From positions 1 to 9,627 of the forward strand of contig JACQIH010000010.1 in the NCBI GenBank assembly GCA_016198625.1: a stretch of 9,627 bases of DNA, given 5' to 3'. Of the stretch, positions 1-7,816 are shown one piece after another. The stretch's first letter is position 1; each line of letters opens with the position of its first letter. Source of the stretch: Candidatus Aenigmatarchaeota archaeon (GTDB taxonomy: Archaea; Aenigmatarchaeota; Aenigmatarchaeia; GW2011-AR5). The notes under the pieces were generated by a model. It was given only the letters and a program-made list of their open reading frames with translations, was not told the origin of the DNA and made no database searches. The position numbers were made by a program, and so were the translations under genes.

Positions 1-3000
1 AACGTCAATGTCTCAATCCTCAATTCCACGAACAACACCATCGCCGCTTTCAATTTCACGACGAACGAGAACGGCACGTTTTCTTCAAGGAGCAGCTTCA
101 ACACGGGCGGCCCGCGCGTCGCCGCGCCGAACCAGACCGGAACGTACACCATCGAAGCCAACTACACCGCGGGAGGGGCTCTGGCCAAGGCGAGCTTCGT
201 GGTGGCGAACGACCAGGTCGACGACATATTGTTCCAGCTGGCGAAAGTCAATTTCTACGCGTCCGAGAACATGTCGATAACCGTGAAATCCGTGCGCCGC
301 GTGAGCGGCAGCCAGGTCGCCGCGGGCAACATCACGGTGAATGTCACGATGCGGCATATCAACGAAACGATAATAAGCTCATTTGACTGTTCCACATCGT
401 CGGCGGGAACATGCACGGTGAATACCACGGCGCCCGCGACTTCCGCAACGTACATTCTGGAAGCGAACAATTTTGTCGGCTTCACCAACTTCAAGGTCGT
501 GCCTTTCGACGTCGAGATATATACGAAGGACTCCTCGGGCATCGTGTTCAAGAACATATTTTCCAAAAACGAAGCCGGCTTTGTCGAGATACGAGTAAGC
601 TTCAATTCGACGGCGCCGGCGGGCACCTACAACGCCTCGGGCGACGTTATAGACTCGGACAGCAAGAACGTGCTCAACCTGTCGTCGGTCATACTGAACA
701 CCACGAACGGATTTGTGGACAAGATAGCATTCACGGCGTCGTCCTCGCTGCGCGTCGGATTCTACACAGCCAGGATTTCCGTGAGGAAGGAAGGCGGCGA
801 GACCGTCAATGCGACGACCACGTTCCAGGTACGGGACTGGTCCATGAGCTTCACCAAGGCCGCGCAGGGCTCGGGCTTCGAGTACGGGTACACGGCTTTC
901 ATAAACAGGAGCGTGTTCTTCGAGGCGTATCCGGTCGAGAGGGCCAACGGGACGGTCATCCAGGGCCTCGCGCCGAATTTCACGGTGCTCCTCAAGAACG
1001 GCCACGGAAGCATGATCAGGAACACCACCGTCCGGTACAACGCGACCTGCAGCGCCAAGGCGTGCTATGAATTCAACCTCACGATGCCGGACGTCGTCGG
1101 GGACTACACGCTGCTCGTGGCAGCGAACTACAGCGACGACTACCAGTCCGGGGAGCGCACTCTGAGGGCCACCGACATAACGGCGACTTCGTACCCTTCG
1201 GACTCCGAAGGGAACCTCAAGGAGCTGTTCGGGACGACGGAGTTCGTTTTCGTCTCGCTTTCCGCGAAAAACATAACGTCGAACATCACGGCAACCAATG
1301 CCGAGCTGTCGTCCATCACGTACGAGAACGGCACGAAGCTGTCCTACGCGGAAGGGACGCTTGCCGGGATGAACTTCTCCGATTCAGCGCTGCAATGGGC
1401 GTGGAACGCGTCGGTGAGCAGGCTCCAGCTCGACCCGCCGAAGACGGGCGGCTCTTACATCGCCGAGATTTATGTAAATAACAAGTCAGTTTCCGTAACA
1501 ACGCGGTTCGGCGTGAATCCTTACGACGTCTGCGCCGCGGCGAAGGCAAGCTCGGACACGAGCACGAGCGATTACTGGTACCAGTTCAGGACCTCGGACA
1601 CCATCTATTTCCAGATAACCATCAGCGAGGCGCAGAACGCGCTCGGCAAGGCGGGCTTAGGCAACCTGTCCGGCATAGGCTCGGGATACGGCCGGTCGTC
1701 GCAGTGCAGCTTCGATACGACAAAGAAGAGGTCGGTGACTAACGCGACCGTCACGGTGGAGAAGGTTTTCAACACACAGAGCGGCAAGACAGAAACCCTG
1801 AACACGTCCTCATCGACGTGCTCGGCAACTGACAACAGCGGCGGATACATCTGCACGGTGCAGGCGAACGACGGGGCATGGGACGGAGGAAGGCACATAG
1901 TGACTTTCCACATAGTCGGCGACGACAAGATAACGTCGCACAGGTCTTCGGGCTTCTTCGAGGCGCGCGCTTTCTATCTCTACGGCTACAGCACCAACTG
2001 GGCGAACAAGGCCAACTCTTCCATAACGCTCAACCTCAACGCCTACGAGGCAGGGAGCGGATGGTGGTCCTCATCGAACGGGCTGTCCGGAAGCGCCGTG
2101 GTCGACAGCATAAACTACTACGGCGGCATGGGCGAATGGATATGGCCTCCGATAAAATACGACTACAACGTGACCGGGCTCAACATGACGCTGACGAACG
2201 GAGTGGGCTCCGTCAGCCTGCCGGCAACTAGGTCCGCGACAGGAACCTGGACGGGCGGGTATTATTCCGCGGTCATCAAGGCGACGGTGAATGACCAGGT
2301 GGATTTCGGCGAGGCGTGGTTCAGCATCAGGAGCTGGGACGCTTACGCAAGCCCTGTCGAGATATCCGGCAATTCCTTCGAGACCAAGAACTCGGTAAAT
2401 TCCAGGCAGAACGTCTCGCTTTACGTACGCATTTATGAGGCCGGCAACTACAACGATTTCAACGGCGGGGCGGCCCTCGGCGATGTAACGATAAGGGTGA
2501 AAAAAATCCTCGACTACTCGCAATGGCCGCCAATAGAGCTCACGTCAAGCAACTTCACCGTAACGCCGATAACTATAAACGCCTCGAGCCCTTGGTACAG
2601 CAGCGCGAACGTCGCGAGCCATGGCAAATATCTCCTGAACATTTCGCCCGCTTCTGGCACATGGGAAACAGGCTATTATTCGGTCGTGCTCGACCTTAAC
2701 GGCTCCGAGACCGGCTACGGCTATTTCAACGTAATATCGTTCTACATAAACACGCAGCCGACGAATGCCAACGGATCGGGCTACGTATATAACAACAAGG
2801 GCAATACCCCGATATACTTCAACGTCACGGTCACGAAATCGCAGAAGACATCCTACAACAACACCGATTACATGAATGCGACCATAACCGAGGCCGTGCT
2901 CAGGATGTGGGACCAGGTCACGCAGTCCCAGCGCGAATTCAAGTATCCGGGCGAGATAAACATAAGCCCTCTGCTTGTCAATGGCAGCGGCATAATCAAT

Positions 3001-5445
3001 GTGACGTACCTTGCAGGAAACTGGCCTTCAGGATGGTACTACGGCGAGCTGAAGATGCGCGCCACTTCCGACAATTCGACGTCAAAGGGCTACATATGGT
3101 TCTCGGTGCAGCCTTTCCGGGTCTCGACCACGCTGAATTCCTACAACGTCGGGACGCGGGACAACGCGTCGCTGACGCTGACTATTTACGAGCCCGACTG
3201 GGCGAGCAACGCGGTCGTCAACGGCAACTACACCATCACCGCGGTGCAGGAAACATCGTGGAGCGGTGGCATCTACAGGATAACAAACCTGAATTACAGC
3301 ATAAACAACAGCGCCGCCACGTTCAGGAACTCGACGACGCTTAACATCAATCCTACAGGCGGCAAGTGGAACCCGGGATACAAAAGCGGGACCATAATAG
3401 TGAAGGATAATGTTACCGGCGACAGCCAGACAGCATGGTTCTGGTTCAGGGTCACGTCATTCACGGACGCTGTCACGAGAACGTCAGGCACGAACATAGG
3501 GCCGACGAACAACGTGACTGTTAATATCACCCTTACGACGCCGGCGGGGCAGCCAGCGACAGGCAACCTGTCGTCGGCGTTCTACTGGGGCTGGCCGAGC
3601 AAGACGACGTACCGCACCGTCATAGGCAGCTGCGACTCGCAGACAGGCGTGAAGTGCTTCATAAACAGGTCGGCGATTGTCACGATAGTGCCGCCTTCTT
3701 CGGGATGGACAGAGGGCTACAACTATATCTATTTCGAGTACATCGAATCCGACGACGCGTCGGCTGTCATCGAATCCTACAACAGCATATACTTCTACGT
3801 GCGCCAGTCGCTTACCGGCTACATGTATTCGGTGAATGACTTCGGCAACTGGAACAACAAGTTCGGCCAGGCAGATAACGTGACGATGTTCGTCTATTCG
3901 CTGCAGAACCTCACGGGAGGGACGATTTCCGTCAATGTAACGAACGTGCAGATAGCAAAAACAGAATCCTCGTGCTGGACAGAGAGCTGCAGGATATACC
4001 AGAACGCGACGTTTGAAGTCATGAACCTGACGAGCGGAACGTTTAGGAACGCGGGAAGAAGAAACATGACGTCGTCAGGCTATATCAGGATAAACGCGTC
4101 AGGCGGCTCGTGGGAATTGGGACAATACGCCGTCAAAATATTCGTTACCGAGCAATTGACCGGTGAAACGGCAATAATCAAGGACGCGACTTTCACTGTG
4201 ACCGACAAATCGCCGCCGAGCATAACAATAACGTCGCCGACCAGCGAGCAGAGGATAAACGCAACGAGCATCTCGCTCGCGGCAACCACGACCGAGCAGG
4301 CGGTCTGCTACTTTTACATATACGACTACGGGCAGTACGACAGGTACTACTGCGGCGGCGGCAATAGCACCACCCCGTCGGCATGCAACGCGACGAAATA
4401 CAACAACGCGACAAGCTCGTACAACTTCTACGGCTCCAAGTGGTCTTCCCCTCCTGTGCTGACAGACTCAACCTCGCATTCCTACAACCACAGCACCGCG
4501 GGCATGCCGACGCACCAGAACTACACGCTGAAGCTCGACTGCTACGACACCGACTGGAATTATGCGACCAATGCGACAACATTCACTATCACAGGTCTCG
4601 GTTCCTCCAACGGCACCGCGGCAAGCGGCGGCACGCTCGCTATCAATATAAGCTCGCCGCTGAACAGGACTTACTCGCAATCCACCCTTCCGCTGAGCCT
4701 CTCATTTTCCGCTTCCAACGGCACGGTCTCCTCATGCATGTACAATGTGAAGACAACCGCAAACGCAACAGGGAGCAACAATACGCTGGCGGCATGCAAT
4801 AACATAACGTTTGTGCCTGTGCTGGGCTCGAACAGGCTGACGATATTCACGAACAAGTCCGACGGCTCGGTAAGCAGCGCCAGCGTGGATTTCACCGTCC
4901 ATCTTTTCAGCTCGCAGGTGTCGATACAGAGCCCGACGAACACGACTTACACGACAAGGAACACAACGCTGAACTTCACGTGGACCGGCAATATCACTAC
5001 GTGCAGATATTACCTTAACGGCGACAACTTTTTCGGCATACCATGCGCGAATACGACATTCAGTGCCGGCGAGGGCAGCAACAGCATCTATGTGAATGCG
5101 AGCAACTCAACAGGCAGCAACCTGTCAGCGACGATATACTTCACTGCTGACACGACAGGGCCTAACGTGTCGTTTGTCGCGCCTACGCCCGCGAGCGGCG
5201 CCGTGCTGAACGTGAATCACAGCTACATCAATATCACGCTGAACGAGGCGCCGAATTTCATAAGGCTCGAGTTCAACGGCACGAACTATACCATGACCAA
5301 CCTGACGCAGGCGAACCTCACGTGGTTCAGGAACCAGACGGATCTTGCAATAGGCAATTACTCCTACAAAGTCTACGCCAACGACACCTTCGGCAACATG
5401 AACGCCACGGTGCTGCGCACGCTGAGAATCAACGCGACGACATAA
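1..5445 (+). CDS. Giant secreted repeat protein, cell-surface/S-layer-like adhesin or tether (5' end outside window)
   Basis: The frame is open from base 1 to the TAA at 5443-5445, giving 1814 visible residues; the true start and signal peptide lie upstream, so the ATG at 199 is only internal. The protein is almost entirely beta-strand-like, rich in Thr, Ser, Asn, Tyr and Gly. About 12 divergent units carry a core of G-x-W-x-x-G-Y-Y, then alternating hydrophobics, then a W/F-F-x-V-R-like strand (about 139-4206). Ig-like domains follow, opened by SPT/SPL-type turns (about 4207-5442). I counted about 101 N-x-S/T sequons by hand, roughly one per 18 residues, suggesting dense N-glycosylation outside the cell. 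Several repeats hold a closely spaced Cys pair. It ends in a plain beta domain (RINATT) with no membrane helix, sorting motif or basic tail, so anchoring must be N-terminal, by a partner, or by lattice contacts. The repeat layout resembles macroglobulin-like or invasin-like beta sandwiches (inference). It is followed closely by a membrane-anchored surface protein. Surface location is well supported; the precise role is unknown. Confidence 0.9.
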   Translation, partial: NVNVSILNSTNNTIAAFNFTTNENGTFSSRSSFNTGGPRVAAPNQTGTYTIEANYTAGGALAKASFVVANDQVDDILFQLAKVNFYASENMSITVKSVRRVSGSQVAAGNITVNVTMRHINETIISSFDCSTSSAGTCTVNTTAPATSATYILEANNFVGFTNFKVVPFDVEIYTKDSSGIVFKNIFSKNEAGFVEIRVSFNSTAPAGTYNASGDVIDSDSKNVLNLSSVILNTTNGFVDKIAFTASSSLRVGFYTARISVRKEGGETVNATTTFQVRDWSMSFTKAAQGSGFEYGYTAFINRSVFFEAYPVERANGTVIQGLAPNFTVLLKNGHGSMIRNTTVRYNATCSAKACYEFNLTMPDVVGDYTLLVAANYSDDYQSGERTLRATDITATSYPSDSEGNLKELFGTTEFVFVSLSAKNITSNITATNAELSSITYENGTKLSYAEGTLAGMNFSDSALQWAWNASVSRLQLDPPKTGGSYIAEIYVNNKSVSVTTRFGVNPYDVCAAAKASSDTSTSDYWYQFRTSDTIYFQITISEAQNALGKAGLGNLSGIGSGYGRSSQCSFDTTKKRSVTNATVTVEKVFNTQSGKTETLNTSSSTCSATDNSGGYICTVQANDGAWDGGRHIVTFHIVGDDKITSHRSSGFFEARAFYLYGYSTNWANKANSSITLNLNAYEAGSGWWSSSNGLSGSAVVDSINYYGGMGEWIWPPIKYDYNVTGLNMTLTNGVGSVSLPATRSATGTWTGGYYSAVIKATVNDQVDFGEAWFSIRSWDAYASPVEISGNSFETKNSVNSRQNVSLYVRIYEAGNYNDFNGGAALGDVTIRVKKILDYSQWPPIELTSSNFTVTPITINASSPWYSSANVASHGKYLLNISPASGTWETGYYSVVLDLNGSETGYGYFNVISFYINTQPTNANGSGYVYNNKGNTPIYFNVTVTKSQKTSYNNTDYMNATITEAVLRMWDQVTQSQREFKYPGEINISPLLVNGSGIINVTYLAGNWPSGWYYGELKMRATSDNSTSKGYIWFSVQPFRVSTTLNSYNVGTRDNASLTLTIYEPDWASNAVVNGNYTITAVQETSWSGGIYRITNLNYSINNSAATFRNSTTLNINPTGGKWNPGYKSGTIIVKDNVTGDSQTAWFWFRVTSFTDAVTRTSGTNIGPTNNVTVNITLTTPAGQPATGNLSSAFYWGWPSKTTYRTVIGSCDSQTGVKCFINRSAIVTIVPPSSGWTEGYNYIYFEYIESDDASAVIESYNSIYFYVRQSLTGYMYSVNDFGNWNNKFGQADNVTMFVYSLQNLTGGTISVNVTNVQIAKTESSCWTESCRIYQNATFEVMNLTSGTFRNAGRRNMTSSGYIRINASGGSWELGQYAVKIFVTEQLTGETAIIKDATFTVTDKSPPSITITSPTSEQRINATSISLAATTTEQAVCYFYIYDYGQYDRYYCGGGNSTTPSACNATKYNNATSSYNFYGSKWSSPPVLTDSTSHSYNHSTAGMPTHQNYTLKLDCYDTDWNYATNATTFTITGLGSSNGTAASGGTLAINISSPLNRTYSQSTLPLSLSFSASNGTVSSCMYNVKTTANATGSNNTLAACNNITFVPVLGSNRLTIFTNKSDGSVSSASVDFTVHLFSSQVSIQSPTNTTYTTRNTTLNFTWTGNITTCRYYLNGDNFFGIPCANTTFSAGEGSNSIYVNASNSTGSNLSATIYFTADTTGPNVSFVAPTPASGAVLNVNHSYINITLNEAPNFIRLEFNGTNYTMTNLTQANLTWFRNQTDLAIGNYSYKVYANDTFGNMNATVLRTLRINATT
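139..4206 (+). repeat. About 12 divergent tandem beta-sandwich repeats (114-145 residues each) within the giant surface protein
   Basis: The recurring core is a G/S-x-W-x-x-G-Y-Y hairpin followed by a strand ending W/F-F-x-V/I-R. It is seen near 139 (GTYTIEANY), 436, 745 (RVGFYTARISV), 1096 (VGDYTLLV), 1441 (TGGSYIAEI), 1876 (AWDGGRHIV), 2245 (TWTGGYYSAV), 2659 (TWETGYYSVV), 3019 (NWPSGWYYGEL), 3364 (KWNPGYKSGT), 3703 (GWTEGYNYIY) and 4108 (SWELGQYAVK). From the third copy on, spacings run from about 340 to 435 bases. The DNA is not repetitive, only the protein pattern, so the duplications are old. The cores between about 2245 and 4206 are the most alike. Each probably marks the end of one beta sandwich and the linker to the next. 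Confidence 0.8.
4207..5442 (+). other. C-terminal Ig-like domain region of the giant surface protein
   Basis: After about 4206 the G-W-GYY repeats stop and a different domain type begins. Four units open with a Pro-containing turn: SPPSITITSPT (about 4213), INISSPLNRTYS (about 4642), VSIQSPTNTTY (about 4918) and GPNVSFVAPTP (about 5158). The first three carry Cys residues spaced like intradomain disulfides (tgc at 4306, 4351 and 4384, for example). This turn-plus-beta pattern is typical of Ig-like modules in archaeal giant surface proteins. The sequon load is highest here, with repeated runs such as NTTYTTRNTT. The region ends at the stop codon with no anchor. Confidence 0.7.
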
Positions 5446-5446
5446 T

Positions 5447-5453
5447 GAAAGGG
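5447..5453 (+). promoter_or_regulatory. Shine-Dalgarno-like GAAAGGG deciding the start of the PGF-pre-PGF gene
   Basis: GAAAGGG lies just after the stop of the giant gene. It sits 7 nt before the ATG at 5461 but only 1 nt before the ATG at 5455, so 5461 is the better start. Its position inside the 15-nt junction suggests translation of the second gene from a shared mRNA. Confidence 0.55.
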
Positions 5454-5460
5454 AATGGAT

Positions 5461-6915
5461 ATGAGAATAAGGAATGAAAGAAGATTCTTGTTTACAGCAT
5501 TTGCGGCCGCGCTCCTTTCCGTTTTAGTTATTCCAACGTTCGCGGCAGTCAGCGTCGAGACATTCACGTGCAGCGGCCAGTCCGGCACCGTGGTGGTCGA
5601 GAACGGAGCCACGTTCTCGTGCCAGGCATCGCTCAGGAACGAGGACACGCAAGCTTCAGCTACCGTAGGCACGGTCACGCTTCTTGTTGACGGGAACTGG
5701 GCAGAGCAGACCTCTTATGCGGGCTCGGGCTTCTCGGCAAGCATCAGCGCGGGCGCGAGCACGACCGCGACGTTTTCAGGCATTAAGTCGGTCACGCCGG
5801 GGGCGACCAACAAGTTCCAGTCCATACAGATGGACGCGGCTTCGGACACTTTCGTGACGAACACAAACGTGAATGTAATAACGATAAAATCCCTCACGGC
5901 GACGGCGTCCTCGTCCTCCGTGGCGCAGTCGTCGGAATTCGACGTCTCGGCCGTGGTCATAGCAGGCGGCGACCTCGGCTCGGCTACGCTTTCATGGAGC
6001 GGCTCGGGCGGGTGCTCGCTGGCGTCAGGTCATTCATCTTCCAAGGACGTCGGTTCACTTTCGCACAATTCAGAAGCCGCCCGGACATGGAGGATTGTCC
6101 AGGGAAGCTCCGGCTGCGTCAGCACAATAACCGCTTCCGGCACGTCGTCTTCCGTGACGACGAGCAAAGCGAAGAGCGTCACGGTTTCGTGCAGCGGATG
6201 CGGCTCAAGCAGTTCCAGCGGCTCATCAAGCAGCTCCAGCAGCTCGGGCGGCGGTGGCGGGGGAGGCGGCGCTGCAGCAAAGATTGCAGAGACGAAAACG
6301 ATAAAGGAAATAAAGCCCGGCGCGCCCGCGGCGCTCGAATTTTCAAAGACGGCCGCGAATAAAATAACCATTGACGTCATCGGCGCCGCGAAGGACGTTT
6401 CGATAACCGTGGAGGAAGTCTCGTCGCCAAATGTGCCGGCGCCTTCGGGAGACCTTTACAAGTACATCGACATAAAGGTCGTGAATCTTTCCGACAGCAA
6501 CATAAAATCGGCATCCATTGCTTTCTCCGTGAATAAGACGTGGCTCGCCGGCAAGGACATGAACTCGGTGAAACTCAACAGATACAGCAGCGGCTGGCAG
6601 GAGCTTGCCACATCGCTCACATCGGAAGACTCCGCCTCGGTGAAGTATTCCGCGGCAACGCCCGGCTTCAGCGTGTTCGCGATAACCGCCCGGAGCGCCG
6701 CCGTTCCGGGAGAGCCGGCCCCGCAAGGGCCGGAGGCGCCGCAGACGCAGGAAGTGGACATAGGCGGCGTGAAAATCCAGGTCCCGAAGGCCATCACCGA
6801 CTACGGGCCAGTTATATTAATAGTCGCCGTGGCGATCGTCCTCATACTCGGCTGGTTCCATTACCACGGCCGCGGCCGAAAGCTCAGGGAGCCCAGCTAC
6901 AAGCCTGGAAGATAG
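5461..6915 (+). CDS. PGF-pre-PGF domain surface protein with signal peptide and C-terminal membrane anchor
   Basis: The protein has 484 residues from the ATG at 5461, or 486 from the alternative ATG at 5455; numbers below use 5455. A basic n-region (RIRNERR) and a hydrophobic stretch at residues 11-30 form a signal peptide, with cleavage probable near FAA-VS. Two beta-rich domains follow (about 32-145 and 146-250) with Cys pairs C39/C56 and C187/C221, plus C246/C249. Residues 251-272 are an uninterrupted Ser then Gly linker. Residues about 276-413 match the PGF-pre-PGF domain (TIGR04213 type): LYKYIDIKVVN, a V-N-K-T-W strand, LNRYSSGWQEL, and PGFSVFAIT at the end. A Pro-rich spacer (418-430), one membrane helix (about 452-466) and a basic tail (GRGRKLREP) close it. 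It should be anchored facing outward with the tail in the cytoplasm. It has only two sequons, unlike its giant neighbour, and no PGF-CTERM motif. Its role is unknown, possibly anchoring or organising the upstream protein (inference). Confidence 0.88.
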   Translation: MRIRNERRFLFTAFAAALLSVLVIPTFAAVSVETFTCSGQSGTVVVENGATFSCQASLRNEDTQASATVGTVTLLVDGNWAEQTSYAGSGFSASISAGASTTATFSGIKSVTPGATNKFQSIQMDAASDTFVTNTNVNVITIKSLTATASSSSVAQSSEFDVSAVVIAGGDLGSATLSWSGSGGCSLASGHSSSKDVGSLSHNSEAARTWRIVQGSSGCVSTITASGTSSSVTTSKAKSVTVSCSGCGSSSSSGSSSSSSSSGGGGGGGGAAAKIAETKTIKEIKPGAPAALEFSKTAANKITIDVIGAAKDVSITVEEVSSPNVPAPSGDLYKYIDIKVVNLSDSNIKSASIAFSVNKTWLAGKDMNSVKLNRYSSGWQELATSLTSEDSASVKYSAATPGFSVFAITARSAAVPGEPAPQGPEAPQTQEVDIGGVKIQVPKAITDYGPVILIVAVAIVLILGWFHYHGRGRKLREPSYKPGR

Positions 6916-7674
6916 TCATCTTATTTTGAGCGGGTAAAGGCATTCCTGAAAAAGCGCTCGGTCCATCGATTCTTTGGACGGAGTTGCAATGAAATTATAC
7001 TCGTCCTTCGCCAAGATTCGGAACCTGTTACGTTCGAGCAGTTCTTCACGATTAAATGTTTCGCGCGAGAAGTCTCCAGTAATCAGACCCTTTTCCCAAT
7101 CCCACATAAGCCATACGATTAAGATCCCGTCCGGCTGGATTATTCCGCGATATAAGGGAATGGCTCTGGAGGGGAAATAAAATGCGGGGCCTGCGTAGTC
7201 AAGAATCACGTCAAATTGCCTGTCAAACGCATGACGCTCGGCAGGTCCTATGATCAGTTCGTCGAGCCCGTTGTTTTCGGCGCTTTCAGAGTGCTCTTCG
7301 TGCAGCGTCACGCCTGTGATCCTCGCACGCTCCTTCAATCCCATGCTTTCCGGGACTTTGAACGGCACATCCTGGTAATAGCCCGGGTACACACCAAGGC
7401 TTACGGACCTGTACAAGGTGAAAGCCCGCACTCCCTGCTTCAATTGTCCAAGGACTTTGCCGGAGCCGCAGCCGGAGTCAAGAAGCTCGAGGGGGCGTTT
7501 CTTTCTCCAGTGCAAGGCATTGACATAACTTTCTATATCGAAGTAAAATTCCGACCCTTTCCATATATCCTCGAAATGCCTCCACGCCTTGTAACCCTGC
7601 GGAAGCGTCACGTCCGCTTCCCTTATGCGCTCATGTTCCGGGCCGAGAGGCGCCCGAACGCGGGTTATTTTCAT
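6916..7674 (-). CDS. Class I SAM-dependent methyltransferase-like protein, substrate unknown
   Basis: The protein has 252 residues. Residues 62-72 (LELLDSGCGSG) form motif I of the Rossmann-fold methyltransferases, the glycine loop that binds S-adenosylmethionine. FDVILDYAG (about 154-162) fits motif IV, and GIIQPDGILIVW (about 177-188) fits the strand and turn of motif VI. The acidic residue usually found after motif I, which holds the SAM ribose, is not obvious: that segment reads FTLYRSVSLGVYPGYY. Cofactor binding is therefore likely but not certain. The N-terminal 60 residues (FEDIWKGSEFYFDIESYV) may form a helical cap over the substrate. I cannot assign a substrate. The gene stands alone on this strand and its stop abuts the stop of the surface operon with no base between. 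The ATG at 7674 is supported by a TATA-like box centred 26 nt upstream, which implies a leaderless mRNA. Confidence 0.8.
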   Translation of the reverse strand: MKITRVRAPLGPEHERIREADVTLPQGYKAWRHFEDIWKGSEFYFDIESYVNALHWRKKRPLELLDSGCGSGKVLGQLKQGVRAFTLYRSVSLGVYPGYYQDVPFKVPESMGLKERARITGVTLHEEHSESAENNGLDELIIGPAERHAFDRQFDVILDYAGPAFYFPSRAIPLYRGIIQPDGILIVWLMWDWEKGLITGDFSRETFNREELLERNRFRILAKDEYNFIATPSKESMDRALFQECLYPLKIR

Positions 7675-7695
7675 ACGACATCTAAAGTGGGAAGA

Positions 7696-7705
7696 ATTAA
7701 AAAGA
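7696..7705 (-). promoter_or_regulatory. T-tract: tRNA terminator overlapping TATA box of the methyltransferase gene
   Basis: On the minus strand TCTTTTTAAT begins directly after the tRNA discriminator base. The T run fits an archaeal terminator for the tRNA gene. The same bases (CTTTTTAAT) are centred about 26 nt before the ATG at 7674, the expected TATA distance for a leaderless transcript. Confidence 0.5.
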
Positions 7706-7740
7706 TGCGTCCGCCGGGATTCGAACCCGGATCATCAGCA

Positions 7741-7795
7741 CGGGAGAAAGGCTTTTCTCCCTGTACCCTCATTCTCATTTCCCCTGACGAGTCCG
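7741..7795 (-). other. 55-nt tRNA intron at the anticodon loop (about position 37/38)
   Basis: The 5' exon ends after CTTCCA and the 3' exon resumes with TGCTGA, where GCTGA completes the anticodon stem. Inside is a perfect 8-bp hairpin (7754-7761 with 7742-7749, loop AGCC). CACGG and CCGTG pair across both junctions, so the boundary can slide by one to three bases. A standard bulge-helix-bulge is not evident by eye. Confidence 0.6.
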
Positions 7796-7803
7796 TGGAA
7801 GGC

Positions 7804-7816
7804 TTACCCCTTTCGT
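7804..7816 (-). other. 13-nt tRNA intron in the anticodon stem (position 29/30)
   Basis: The intron ACGAAAGGGGTAA splits the 5' anticodon strand into TCA and GC. A bulge-helix-bulge can be drawn: outer helix AGG/CCT, 4-bp central helix ACCT/GGGT, bulges CAA and AAG, and a C-G pair closing a GAAA loop. Cutting each bulge after its second base gives exactly this intron and a perfect stem. Such a fold would compete with the D stem in the precursor. Confidence 0.7.

Noticed and set aside
411..1070. 219-codon plus-strand ORF in another frame of the giant gene
   Set aside because: It is rich in Arg, His and Gln as expected from out-of-frame reading, and the overlapping frame is a continuous repeat protein.
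6205..6270. Low-complexity Ser/Gly-coding tract as a possible slippage or recombination repeat
   Set aside because: The codons are mixed (tca, agc, agt, tcc, ggc, ggt, ggg, gga), so it is a protein linker and not a simple DNA repeat.
7784..7800. Hammerhead-ribozyme-like string CTGACGAGTCCGTGG on the plus strand
   Set aside because: It resembles the first half of a hammerhead core, but the matching stem II strand and the GAAA box are missing, and it is the complement of the tRNA intron.
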